Positions 54,173 to 63,168 of a stretch of DNA of 64,000 bases are shown piece by piece. The translations under genes were made by a program, and so were the position numbers. The notes beneath the pieces are model-generated. The model saw only the letters and a program-made list of their open reading frames with translations. It was not told where the DNA came from and searched no databases. Numbering within the stretch: the first letter of the stretch is position 1; each line of letters begins with the position of its first letter. The stretch is from Halothermothrix sp. (GTDB lineage Bacteria; Bacillota; Halanaerobiia; DY22613): NCBI GenBank assembly GCA_016841825.1, contig JAENYK010000002.1, forward strand, positions 62,001 to 126,000, in the 5' to 3' direction.

Positions 54173-55710
54173 TCGTTAACTCTGTATATCTTAATACTCC
54201 ACTCCTGTTTATCAACATACCTGGCGATCCTCATTCCATAGATTCTGTTGGTAAAACTGTGTACTAAGCTGCATTTATTACGGAGAAAGCTCTGCATGTC
54301 CTGATAATAGGGATAGAGGTTACCATAAAGAATATTCCATATCGGTCGGTGATTGTAGATGAAATCCATCTCTTCTGGATAGATAATATATTCAATGCTA
54401 TTAGCAGAGATATATTCTGCAAACGTCATCTTATTTGCTTCCAGGTAAGCCAGATTTCTGTAATCCAGTAAACTACCATTAGCAAAATAATACTCAGTAT
54501 TGAGGTTAGCCAGCACCCGATCATCTTTGTCTATCACTCTGGCTATCTCTGCGATGTAATCATTATACTTATCAGATGAGTCGGTTATCAGTGCAGACGC
54601 TGTGTTAAAAGTCAGAACAACTATAATGAGCACAATAATCGGATAGCTGTAATTTTTTTTGACTAAAGAGAGTGTTCGCAAAACCAAGAGATAGCAGATA
54701 GGAAAAATAAAGATAATCCCAGTCTGATTGTAACGGCCAATGATTACATACCCTACATTTATTCCCAACAACATTAATAATAAGAGGATATTTTTTTGAT
54801 CTTTTCTGAAAAATACCTGGACAATTGCCAAAATTGCTGCCAGGGAGAAGATGATTAATTGAAATTTGACAGGAGGAATGTAATAGGTACCACTGACTCT
54901 GTAGAATAATTTTTGATAAAAGTAATCTAGCATATCTATTTTGGCGAAGATTGAGTTCGAAACCCCCAGGCTTCCACCATAATTGAAGTAGTTATGGATA
55001 AAATTCGGATCAAATTTAAAACTTAGAAACACAAAGAATAATCCAATTAATCCCAGAGTGCCGCCAAAGGCAAAATAATTATGCAATTTAATCTTTTTTT
55101 CGATCAAAAGTTTATACGTATAGATAAATATAAAAGGTAGGGCGATAACAAAGCTATTTGGATGAATACCAATGGCAGTCCCCAGAATCATTCCCATGAC
55201 TATGTCCTGTAAGATTGAGTTTTGGTATCTATACTTATATAGAAAGTAATAGAAGGCGATAAAAAGAATTAATACCAGGATAATCTCCTGTCTGGCAAAA
55301 TGAGAGGCATAAATAAATTGGATATCAAGCCCCATCACAAGGGTGGTCAGATTCGCTAAAATGGTTGAATTTGTGAATTTTTTTGCTAATTTGTAATAGA
55401 GATATAAAGACATAGTTCCTGCTAATAGAGAGATAAATCGGAAGGTGAAGATACCATAACCCATAAGCTTGATAAAAACTATTTGTATTAGGTGAAATAA
55501 TAATTTGATAGCATGTGGGTTGCGGGGGTAAAGGTTAAAAAAAGTCTCAGTGACAGATACATCATGCTTTTCCAGCATGTTTCGGGATAGTCCACTTAAC
55601 CAGGATTCATCAGAATGAATAAAAGGAAAGTTTGTTAAAAAGAACACATTTGTTAAAAAAAATACTATTATGATCAGATGTATTGGCCTTAATTTTTTTA
55701 GATACCTCAC
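54169..55710 (-). CDS. ArnT-like (GT-C fold) membrane glycosyltransferase
   Basis: The 513-residue protein has about eleven to twelve hydrophobic segments. After TM1 comes NFPFIHSDESWLSGLSRNML, the acidic DE motif of the GT39/ArnT/PMT superfamily, and then a jutting loop with YPRNPHAIKLLFHLIQ. The C-terminal ~130 residues form an external domain (IDKDDRVLANLNTEYYFANG ...). These enzymes transfer sugars from undecaprenyl phosphate to lipid or protein outside the membrane. It converges on the amino-sugar operon and could use the lipid-linked sugar made by the GT2 enzyme (inference). Confidence 0.82.
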   Translation of the reverse strand: MRYLKKLRPIHLIIIVFFLTNVFFLTNFPFIHSDESWLSGLSRNMLEKHDVSVTETFFNLYPRNPHAIKLLFHLIQIVFIKLMGYGIFTFRFISLLAGTMSLYLYYKLAKKFTNSTILANLTTLVMGLDIQFIYASHFARQEIILVLILFIAFYYFLYKYRYQNSILQDIVMGMILGTAIGIHPNSFVIALPFIFIYTYKLLIEKKIKLHNYFAFGGTLGLIGLFFVFLSFKFDPNFIHNYFNYGGSLGVSNSIFAKIDMLDYFYQKLFYRVSGTYYIPPVKFQLIIFSLAAILAIVQVFFRKDQKNILLLLMLLGINVGYVIIGRYNQTGIIFIFPICYLLVLRTLSLVKKNYSYPIIVLIIVVLTFNTASALITDSSDKYNDYIAEIARVIDKDDRVLANLNTEYYFANGSLLDYRNLAYLEANKMTFAEYISANSIEYIIYPEEMDFIYNHRPIWNILYGNLYPYYQDMQSFLRNKCSLVHSFTNRIYGMRIARYVDKQEWSIKIYRVND

Positions 55711-55912
55711 TTATATCCCTCCAATCTTCAATATTATACCACTCTAAGCCCTATTTGGTAAAGAAAAATTCTTAAGACTACTCTCATATTAGTTAATCAA
55801 ATACTCTATAAATAAAAGTTATAACTACAAAGACCGATTATGTTTTATAATATACTTAGAGTTTGTACTTTTTTTAACAAGGCAAATGACTAAATTGATT
55901 GGGGGTGGCAAA

Positions 55913-56824
55913 GTGAAAAATTTATCAAAAACTCTAGTAGTTATCATGACATTACTTATAGTAGTTGCAGGCTGTACCAGTACGATGGCGCCTGGAGAGA
56001 AAGGACAGGAGATTATTACTGCTAAGGAAGCCTTGAAAACTGTATCCAAAGAGAATGTGGTCCTTGTAGATGCTCAAAAATCGAGTGATTATAAGAAAGG
56101 ACATGTGGAGGGTGCGGTGAATATCAGCAGCAATAATATTACTACTTTTGGTCCGTTTCCAAGTATGTTGACTTCGGCGGAGAAGGTAGCAAAGGTTCTC
56201 GGTGAAAAGGGGATCGCAAATGATTCCACAGTGATTGTCTATGATAATAACAATAATATGGATGCCGCAAGATTGTGGTGGACGATGAAAGTGTATGGTC
56301 ATGAGAACGTCAAAGTGATAAGTGGTGGACTACAGGCTTTGTTAAATGCTGGAGCAGAGAAAACTACGACAGTACCTGAGATGTCAGCTGCAAAATACAT
56401 TATAGAAGAAATGAATGAAGAGATGATAGCTACAAAAGAAGATGTCAAATCTGAGATTGACAATCCGCGAGATGATGTAGTGTTACTAGATGTTCGAACT
56501 CAAGAGGAAGTTAATATGGGGACAATTCCAGGTTCAATTCATTTTGAGTATTTGTACAATAATTATGCTGATGGTACATTTAGACCCGTGAGACAGATTC
56601 ACACTCTCTATCGGGACAAAGGAGTAACACCTGACCAGACTGTAATTATGTATTGTAAAACTTCTATCAGTGCTGCACAGACCTATCTGGCTCTCTATAA
56701 TGCCGGTTATAGAGACTTAAAACTATATGACGGAGCCTGGATTGAGTGGTCTGCAGATTCTTCTTTACCGGTTCAAATCCCTGATGGTACAGGTATTACT
56801 TCTAATTTTCAGGATGGTTCATAA
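55913..56824 (+). CDS. Exported lipoprotein with two rhodanese domains
   Basis: The 303-residue protein starts at GTG 55913 (GGGGGTGG upstream; an in-frame ATG at 55886 precedes the site). The lipobox VAGC is at about residue 21. Domain 1 (about 33-160) has VLVDAQKSSDYKKGHVEGAVNI but no Cys in the loop (VIVYDNNNNMDAA). Domain 2 (about 175-300) has LLDVRTQEEVNMGTIPGSIH and the active-site loop MYCKTSISAAQT. One inactive and one active domain is the thiosulfate sulfurtransferase layout. It handles sulfane sulfur outside the membrane. Confidence 0.92.
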   Translation: MKNLSKTLVVIMTLLIVVAGCTSTMAPGEKGQEIITAKEALKTVSKENVVLVDAQKSSDYKKGHVEGAVNISSNNITTFGPFPSMLTSAEKVAKVLGEKGIANDSTVIVYDNNNNMDAARLWWTMKVYGHENVKVISGGLQALLNAGAEKTTTVPEMSAAKYIIEEMNEEMIATKEDVKSEIDNPRDDVVLLDVRTQEEVNMGTIPGSIHFEYLYNNYADGTFRPVRQIHTLYRDKGVTPDQTVIMYCKTSISAAQTYLALYNAGYRDLKLYDGAWIEWSADSSLPVQIPDGTGITSNFQDGS

Positions 56825-56866
56825 AGTTAAAACAAAACCAAAACTAAATTTCGAGGAGGAACAATA

Positions 56867-57766
56867 ATGATGATGAGAAATTTATTTTCACTTTTAATGG
56901 TATTGTTGGTAGTAGTCGGATTAACTGGCCCTATTTTAGCCGTTTCGGTTGAGGTTGAAGACGCGGTTAACAACTATTTTGCTAATCTACCTCAGGACAA
57001 TGGTATGATTGCTCAGGATGCTTTTATTGAAAAAGTTAAAGCTGGTGAAGATCTCTTTATTCTTGATATAAGACAAGCAGATGTATATAACCAGGGTCAT
57101 ATCAAAGGTGCGATTAATTTACCATGGGATCCAGATGCTATCCCAGCCAATCTTGATAAATTACCAGGAGATAGAACTATCTATGTGTACTGTTATACAG
57201 CTCAAACTGCCAATCAAACTGTAGCTCTTTTGAATTTTGCTGGTTTTGACGCAAAATCAGTAAGATTTGGATGGAACTTGGGTATTACCAAAGTAGCTGG
57301 TTATGAGTCAGTTGTAGAAACTAAAGCAAATGAAATTGGTGGTACAACTCCATATACAATTAACCCTGAAATTAAATCAGCAATTGTTGACTATTACAAA
57401 GGTTTAGCTGATGTTGCCGGTACAATGTATGTTAATTATAAAGTAAGTGAAGATATACTGAGCATGATGATTGAGGCTGAAGAAGATATTATAATCCTTT
57501 CTGTTAGACAGGCAGCTGATTATGCTAATGGTCATATTCCAGGGGCGATAAACATTCCATGGGGTAAAGGTATGGAGGAGTATTTTGGTCAATTACCTGA
57601 AGACATGAAGATTGTAGTTTACTGTTACACAGGTCAGACTGCAGGTCAAACAGTAGCAGGTTTAAGAATGTTAGGTTATGACGCTGTATCTCTCAATGGA
57701 GGTATGGGTACAGCAGCTAATAGTCCTTCCGGATGGGCTAATAAAGGATTTGATGTTGTAAAATAA
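56867..57766 (+). CDS. Secreted double-rhodanese protein
   Basis: The 299-residue protein has a cleavable signal peptide (cleavage near LTGPILA-VSV). It has two rhodanese domains, both with catalytic Cys: LFILDIRQADVYNQGHIKGA with CYTAQTANQT, and IIILSVRQAADYANGHIPGA with CYTGQTAGQT. The two halves are similar, so it arose by internal duplication. AGGAGGAAC precedes the start. It lies 42 bp after the rhodanese lipoprotein and before a thiosulfate-type transporter. Confidence 0.92.
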   Translation: MMMRNLFSLLMVLLVVVGLTGPILAVSVEVEDAVNNYFANLPQDNGMIAQDAFIEKVKAGEDLFILDIRQADVYNQGHIKGAINLPWDPDAIPANLDKLPGDRTIYVYCYTAQTANQTVALLNFAGFDAKSVRFGWNLGITKVAGYESVVETKANEIGGTTPYTINPEIKSAIVDYYKGLADVAGTMYVNYKVSEDILSMMIEAEEDIIILSVRQAADYANGHIPGAINIPWGKGMEEYFGQLPEDMKIVVYCYTGQTAGQTVAGLRMLGYDAVSLNGGMGTAANSPSGWANKGFDVVK

Positions 57767-57791
57767 CCGGATAATATTTTTCTATAAAATA

Positions 57792-57849
57792 AGGAGTTTC
57801 CCAATTAAGTGAAATCTATCACGATAAAGGGAAACTCCTGAACATGTTC
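57792..57849 (+). promoter_or_regulatory. Long hairpin between the rhodanese and transporter genes
   Basis: AGGAGTTTCCC (57792-57802) pairs perfectly with GGGAAACTCCT (57829-57839), enclosing a second stem GTGA/TCAC. The palindrome GAACATGTTC (57840-57849) follows instead of a T-run. It could be an RNA-processing or stabilising element rather than a terminator. Confidence 0.55.
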
Positions 57850-57907
57850 CACTTCTTGACAAGTATTAGCAAAAGTCTAGAATTACTATTGTGAGGGGGG
57901 AATAATA

Positions 57908-59206
57908 ATGAAGAAAATCGAAAATATATTAGGCTTTCTAGGAATTTTATTGGTCTTGATTCTAGGCAGCACACTTTTGAAAACAGACATGCTATTTTTT
58001 CGGCTGCTGATAGGTGTGGGGTTAGGTTATGCTCTGGCGAGGGCTTATACAGGATTTGCTGGTAGTGTAAACCGGGCCTATAGAACAGGATCTACTAAAC
58101 TGATGAGAACATTGATGTTTATGTTCTTTATTTCAGCACTGATAACAACTGGATTTTTATTCAATTCAGATCCTACCAGTTATGGCCTATGGATAAATCC
58201 AATCAACATGGGATTGATTTTAGGTGGATTGTTTTTTGGTTTCGGAATGTCAATCTCTGTCTGTTGTGCATCTGGTGTGCTCACAGATTTATCTGCCGGA
58301 TTCCCCAGAGCATTTGTTACTTTAATCTTCTTTGGTCTGGGTGTGTTTGTTGGGTTTCCTATTCAGAATACAGCCGGGTGGGTCAGAAACTCCTGGTTTA
58401 TCACACCTACTGGAGTTAGAATAAATGAAGGTGTTTTCTTACCTGACCTTTTTAAAGGGGATGGTTTTGAAGGGTATTTAGGAGCACTAATGTTAATAGC
58501 ATTATTTTGTGCTATCGTAACCTTTATTTCCTATTACTATGAGAAGAAACTAAAAGAAACTAACAGTTTTATTGGACATGAAATGGAGATACAGCAGGAA
58601 CAGTCTGATGGTATAGATATCAAATCTTTTAAACTTTTCAGTGCAGAAACATATAAACATATATTTGTTAAACCCTGGACTTTAAAGCAAGGGGCGATAG
58701 TTATCACTATACTTTATACTTTGCTCATGGCTGTTACTCGTTCAGGTTGGGGAGCATCTACCCCGTATGGTATCTGGATGGGTAAAATACTGATGTTTTT
58801 TGGATTTTCAGCTGATTCAATTGCCAATTTTGCCAAAATGTCATCCGATGCTTTTACATTACCATTTTTCCAGCATGCAGTCTCAGTACAGAACTTTGGA
58901 ATCGTAGTTGGAGCAGTGATTTATCTACTAACTGCCGGTAAATTCAAAGAGTCAATTTCGACAGAATGGGATATCACCATCAAAGATGTGATCTTATTTG
59001 CTTTAGGCGGCTTTACTATGGGTTTAGGAACTCGTTTTGCTAATGGTTGTAATGTAGGAGCATTATATACTCCAATTGCGAATTTCTCTCTATCAGGTTG
59101 GATATTCTTAATCTCAATGACTGTAGGTGGGATTATTAGTAATCGGGTATTCTACGACCGTCCTCTCTTCCGTCGTGATTATAGCAAAAAACAGATTGGT
59201 GTCTAG
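57908..59206 (+). CDS. YeeE/YedE-family thiosulfate (sulfur) transporter
   Basis: The 432-residue membrane protein has about twelve helices in two halves. Family signatures: GLGYALARAYTGFAGSVNRA near the N-terminus, FGFGMSISVCCASGVLTDL (Cys119/Cys120) and GLGTRFANGCNVGALYTPIA with NFSLSGW near the C-terminus. Conserved cysteines relay thiosulfate or sulfur through TsuA-type channels. GAGGGGGGAA precedes the ATG. Between exported rhodaneses and a cytoplasmic CoA-disulfide reductase-rhodanese, it would link outside and inside sulfur handling. Confidence 0.92.
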   Translation: MKKIENILGFLGILLVLILGSTLLKTDMLFFRLLIGVGLGYALARAYTGFAGSVNRAYRTGSTKLMRTLMFMFFISALITTGFLFNSDPTSYGLWINPINMGLILGGLFFGFGMSISVCCASGVLTDLSAGFPRAFVTLIFFGLGVFVGFPIQNTAGWVRNSWFITPTGVRINEGVFLPDLFKGDGFEGYLGALMLIALFCAIVTFISYYYEKKLKETNSFIGHEMEIQQEQSDGIDIKSFKLFSAETYKHIFVKPWTLKQGAIVITILYTLLMAVTRSGWGASTPYGIWMGKILMFFGFSADSIANFAKMSSDAFTLPFFQHAVSVQNFGIVVGAVIYLLTAGKFKESISTEWDITIKDVILFALGGFTMGLGTRFANGCNVGALYTPIANFSLSGWIFLISMTVGGIISNRVFYDRPLFRRDYSKKQIGV

Positions 59207-59238
59207 TATAGGAAGCGTTAAAAAGGAGGAAAGTTATA

Positions 59239-60936
59239 ATGAGTAAAAGAATATTAGTTGTTGGTGGAGTAGCCGGGGGAGCTTCTGTAGCTGCAAGAGC
59301 CAGACGATTAGATGAATCTGCAGAGGTAATAATTTTCGAAAGAGGCCCTCATGTTTCTTTTTCTAACTGTGCATTACCGTATCATTTAAGTGGGATTGTA
59401 GAAAACAGTGACCATCTGGTATTGATGTCTCCCCACGAATTTAAGACTAAATATAAAATCGAAGCCAGAGTAAATAGCGAAGTTATTAAAATAAAAAAAG
59501 ACGAGAAAACAGTAGTAGTTAAGAATCTGGAAACTGGTGAAGAATACGAAGAGAAATATGATAAGTTATTCCTATCCCCGGGAGCCAATCCTATCTTACC
59601 TAAGAGCATTGAGGGAATCGACAGGGATAATGTATTTACTGTTAGAAATGTTCAAGATATTAGAAAACTGAACAATTATATTGTAGAAAATAATATTCAG
59701 AAGATAGCTGTTGTCGGAGCTGGTTTTATCGGTGTAGAAGTTACAGAAAATCTACACATGGCCGGGAAAAATATTAGTCTAATTGAAGCAGCCGATCAGG
59801 TTATGGCTCCATTTGACTATGATATGGCTCAAATATTACACAAAGAATTATTTGATAAAGGGATTAACCTGATTTTAAATGATGCAGTTAAGAAGATTGG
59901 CGAGGGTTATGTAGAATTAAATTCCGCTAAAAAAGTTGACGCTGAAGCAGTAGTTATGGCGATCGGAGTATATCCTGAAACCAAATTAGCAGTAGATGCT
60001 GGTCTTGAAATAGGTGAGACTGGTGGTATTAAGGTAGATCATAACTATCTGACAAGTGACAAAGATATCTATGCAGTGGGCGATGCTATAGAAGTGTATA
60101 GTAGTCTAACCCAGAGTAAGATGAGACTTCCACTGGCAGGCCCTGCACAGAGACAGGCTAGAGCAGCAGCAGATCATATGTATAACATGCCTCATTCGAA
60201 TAAAGGAGTTATCGGTTCTTCTGTAGTGCAAATTTTTGATCTGAATGCAGCAGCTACTGGTATCAATGAGAAGGCTGCACAAAAAGCGGGGATTCCTTAT
60301 GATTTTGTTTACATCATTCCCGGTGACAAAGTGGGACTGATGCCTAACAGCAATCCACTTCACTTTAAGTTAATCTACGAATATCCAACTGGTAGAATCT
60401 TAGGTGCGCAGGCTATCGGCAAAGGTAATGCAGATAAGAGAGTTGATGTAATTGCCACATTGATCAGGATGGGTGGTACTTTAGAAGATCTAAAAGAGTT
60501 AGAATTATGTTATGCTCCATTATTCGGAACTGCTAAAGATGTAGTAAATCACGCTGCTTTAGTAGGATTAAATCTTCTATATGGTCAATTTGAACAGGTA
60601 CCTGTTACTAGAGTCCGGGAATTAGTAGAAAATGATGCATTTATCGTGGATGTAAGGGAGAAAGGCGAATTTGCGGCTGGACATCTTAAAAATGCGGTAA
60701 ATATTCCATTAAGTGAACTGAGAGACAGAGTGAATGAGATTCCAAAAGATCGTCCAGTGTACCTACATTGTCGCTCAAGTCAAAGAAGTTATAACGCAGT
60801 TATGGCATTACAACATATGGGATATCAGAATGTGTGCAATATTTCTGGTTCTTTCCTGGGAATTTGTTGCTATGAATACTTCCAGGATCAGCTGACAGGC
60901 AGAGAAAAAATAGTTACAGAATATAATTTTAATTAA
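59239..60936 (+). CDS. CoA-disulfide reductase-rhodanese fusion (CoADR-RHD)
   Basis: The 565-residue protein has an N-terminal flavoprotein reductase: FAD site VVGGVAGGASVAARARR, redox Cys44 in VSFSNCALPYHLSG, NAD(P) site VVGAGFIGVEVTENL and a second FAD motif YAVGDAIEV. The C-terminal rhodanese domain (about 460-555) has FIVDVREKGEFAAGHLKNAV and active-site LHCRSSQRSY. It reduces CoA-persulfide, polysulfide or CoA disulfide with NAD(P)H, releasing sulfide. AAAGGAGGAAAG precedes the ATG. It is 33 bp after the transporter and probably in the same operon. Confidence 0.95.
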   Translation: MSKRILVVGGVAGGASVAARARRLDESAEVIIFERGPHVSFSNCALPYHLSGIVENSDHLVLMSPHEFKTKYKIEARVNSEVIKIKKDEKTVVVKNLETGEEYEEKYDKLFLSPGANPILPKSIEGIDRDNVFTVRNVQDIRKLNNYIVENNIQKIAVVGAGFIGVEVTENLHMAGKNISLIEAADQVMAPFDYDMAQILHKELFDKGINLILNDAVKKIGEGYVELNSAKKVDAEAVVMAIGVYPETKLAVDAGLEIGETGGIKVDHNYLTSDKDIYAVGDAIEVYSSLTQSKMRLPLAGPAQRQARAAADHMYNMPHSNKGVIGSSVVQIFDLNAAATGINEKAAQKAGIPYDFVYIIPGDKVGLMPNSNPLHFKLIYEYPTGRILGAQAIGKGNADKRVDVIATLIRMGGTLEDLKELELCYAPLFGTAKDVVNHAALVGLNLLYGQFEQVPVTRVRELVENDAFIVDVREKGEFAAGHLKNAVNIPLSELRDRVNEIPKDRPVYLHCRSSQRSYNAVMALQHMGYQNVCNISGSFLGICCYEYFQDQLTGREKIVTEYNFN

Positions 60937-60950
60937 ATTCTAGTCATATG

Positions 60951-60998
60951 AGTAAACTTAAGACATTAACAGCTTGCTGTTAGTGCGACTTTAATTGT
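60951..60998 (+). repeat. Dispersed repeat copy D (terminal part)
   Basis: GTAAACTTAAGACATTAACA followed by GCTTGCTGTTAGTGCGACTT is almost identical to the end of copy A and contains a 7-bp stem TAACAGC/GCTGTTA. Only the terminal block is present. Confidence 0.7.
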
Positions 60999-61033
60999 CA
61001 GGTGGGGTTTTTGTAACCCTGCCTGCTTTTAAA
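60999..61033 (+). terminator. Terminator of the CoADR-rhodanese transcript
   Basis: CAGG-T-GGGGTT pairs with AACCCT-GCCTG (60999-61025) around TTTGT and is followed by CTTTT. It separates the sulfur transferase operon from the ABC importer genes. Confidence 0.65.
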
Positions 61034-61144
61034 TTTATTATAGAATGAAGATTGACAGTAATTATAAAAGTGGCTTCATTAACTAACGTGAAAATAAACT
61101 CTGATCAGGTTAATTATACATTCTTATACGAGGGCGTGTAACTT

Positions 61145-62020
61145 ATGAATTTTTTCAAAACAAATGGTTCAAAGTTAAGTACTAATATGCATAAATTCAT
61201 AGCAAATCAAAAGGGTAAGCCAAAAATTATAACCCTGGAGAAAGAGGGAAAAAAGAATAAAGTTGATAAACGGTTGACTGTTCTTACCTGGGTTGTAATT
61301 TTGCTAGCCTGGTATTTAGTAACTAAATTAGGATTATTCTCTGCCACTTTGGTACCCTCACCGCAGAGGGTTTGGATTACCTTTCTGAAAATATTAAAAA
61401 ATGGATACAATGGTGTTTCCATCTGGGTGCATCTTGGAGCCAGTTTTCAAAGACTATTCTTTGCTGTTGGACTTGCCGTTATTACTGCAATTCCTCTGGG
61501 GCTGTTAAGTGGGTACTTTACCAGGATTGAAGCGGTTATTGACTCAATAGTTGAGTTTTATCGACCCTTACCACCACTGGCTTATTATACTTTACTTGTT
61601 TTGTGGTTTGGGATTGATAATAAATCAAAGGTAATCCTATTGTTTTTAGCAGCTTTTGCCCCAATTTATCTTGCCTGTGTGTCCGCTGTGAGAAAAATCA
61701 ATGAAGATTATATCCTGAGTGCGAAATCCCTGGGTGCAAACCAAAAAAATATTTTCTTTAAAATCGTTTTACCAGCTTGTTTACCGGAGATTTTTACAGG
61801 TATTAGAACAGCATTTGGGGTGTCCTATACTACCTTAGTCTCCGCCGAGATGGTGGCAGCTACTTCGGGTATAGGTTGGATGGTCTTAGACGCGTCAAAC
61901 TTTTTGAAGAGTGACGTTATATTTGTCGGTATTTTGATAATGGGCATCACTGGGATAATCATTGATGCGGGATTACGCCTTTTGGAGAAGAAGTTAATCT
62001 TCTGGAAAGGTCATGTATAA
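61145..62020 (+). CDS. ABC importer permease (SsuC/TauC-like)
   Basis: The 291-residue protein has a ~45-residue basic cytoplasmic N-terminus and six membrane helices. The coupling loop is seen as EDYILSAKSLGANQKNIFFK and VLPACLPEIFTGIRTAFGVSY. YRPLPPLAYYTLLVLWFGID and TTLVSAEMVAATSGIGWMV are typical of sulfonate/taurine permeases. It is first of three genes with the usual order permease, binding protein, ATPase. The sulfur gene neighbours favour an organosulfur substrate. Confidence 0.92.
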   Translation: MNFFKTNGSKLSTNMHKFIANQKGKPKIITLEKEGKKNKVDKRLTVLTWVVILLAWYLVTKLGLFSATLVPSPQRVWITFLKILKNGYNGVSIWVHLGASFQRLFFAVGLAVITAIPLGLLSGYFTRIEAVIDSIVEFYRPLPPLAYYTLLVLWFGIDNKSKVILLFLAAFAPIYLACVSAVRKINEDYILSAKSLGANQKNIFFKIVLPACLPEIFTGIRTAFGVSYTTLVSAEMVAATSGIGWMVLDASNFLKSDVIFVGILIMGITGIIIDAGLRLLEKKLIFWKGHV

Positions 62021-62046
62021 AAACTATGATAAAATGGAGGTAGACT

Positions 62047-63099
62047 ATGAAAATATCTTTAGTAGTAAAGAGAATGTTATTGCTTGCTTTAGTAGGATTG
62101 ATAGCAGTTTTTCTTGTGGGTTGCGGCGGTGACTCCGGGAATGCTAATCAAACGGCAAAGTCTTTACCTGAAGAAATCAATTTTGGTATCCTTCGGGTTC
62201 CAAATGATGAAACAATCGCAATAGCAGAGGGCTTATTCGATAAATACTTCACAGATAAGGGTATTAAATGTAACCTTATTGTTTTTGATTCAGGCGCGGA
62301 AGCTAATAAGGCATTGGCATCAGGTAGCATTGATTTTGCTACTATGGGAAATACGAATGCGATTATAGCTTTATCCAGAGACCTGGATGTAGAGATGGTC
62401 TGGATTCATGAAGTACTTGGAGAGATTGAAGCTTTAGCAGTCAAGGATGGTTCAGGCATTAATCAGGTTGAAGATCTTTCCGGTAAGAGGATTGCTACAC
62501 CTTTCGCCTCTACATCCCACTATATTTTGTTAAATGTTCTCAAAGAGGCAGGAATTGAAGATCAGGTGCAACTTTTAGATATGCAGACTGCTGAAATTGT
62601 TGCAGCCTGGGAAAGAGGAGATATTCAGGCAGCCTACACATGGCAGCCTTCACTGGGAAAACTCTTAGAGAGTGGGAAGATTCTTGTTTCAAGTCAAGAT
62701 ATGATCGAGAAAGGCTATATTACAGCTAACGTGGAAGTGGTAAGGAAAAAATTTGCTCAAAAATATCCTGAGTTAGTCGCATCTTTTATTAGCTGCCTAA
62801 CAGAAGCAGCAGACATTTATCGGGCAGATCCGGAAAAGGCTGCAGCCATTGTCGCACAAGAGCTGGAGATAACCGTAGAGGACGCTCTAGAGCAGATGAG
62901 GGGTTCGTGTTGGGTTACACCACAGGAATTACTGAGTGATGATTATTTTGGAACCAGTGAGCAACCAGGTGCATTTACAACTGTTATGAAAGATACTTCT
63001 GATTTTCTGCAGACCCAGGATTCTATCGAAGTCTCTCCATCACAAACAGAGTTTAATCAGTATGTGACTCCAGTGTATATTGAGAAATCTTTAGATTAG
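62047..63099 (+). CDS. ABC importer binding lipoprotein (SsuA/TauA-like)
   Basis: The 350-residue protein has a signal peptide with lipobox FLVGC (Cys ~26). The type II binding fold has INFGILRVPNDETIAIAEG, SGAEANKALASGSIDFATMG and GKRIATPFASTSHYILLNVL. The SxxDFATMGN and TxxSTSHY patterns are those of taurine/sulfonate receptors. AAATGGAGG precedes the ATG. It lies 26 bp after the permease gene. Confidence 0.92.
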   Translation: MKISLVVKRMLLLALVGLIAVFLVGCGGDSGNANQTAKSLPEEINFGILRVPNDETIAIAEGLFDKYFTDKGIKCNLIVFDSGAEANKALASGSIDFATMGNTNAIIALSRDLDVEMVWIHEVLGEIEALAVKDGSGINQVEDLSGKRIATPFASTSHYILLNVLKEAGIEDQVQLLDMQTAEIVAAWERGDIQAAYTWQPSLGKLLESGKILVSSQDMIEKGYITANVEVVRKKFAQKYPELVASFISCLTEAADIYRADPEKAAAIVAQELEITVEDALEQMRGSCWVTPQELLSDDYFGTSEQPGAFTTVMKDTSDFLQTQDSIEVSPSQTEFNQYVTPVYIEKSLD

Positions 63100-63168
63100 A
63101 TCCCGGCAGCTTCGTCCACGTTTAAATTTTTTGATGATAGTTTTATGGATTAAGAAAGGAAATTAATA

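Noticed and set aside
57840-57849. GAACATGTTC palindrome as a LexA box
   Set aside because: Bacillota LexA sites have a four-base centre (CGAAC-N4-GTTCG); here the centre is two bases and no SOS gene follows.
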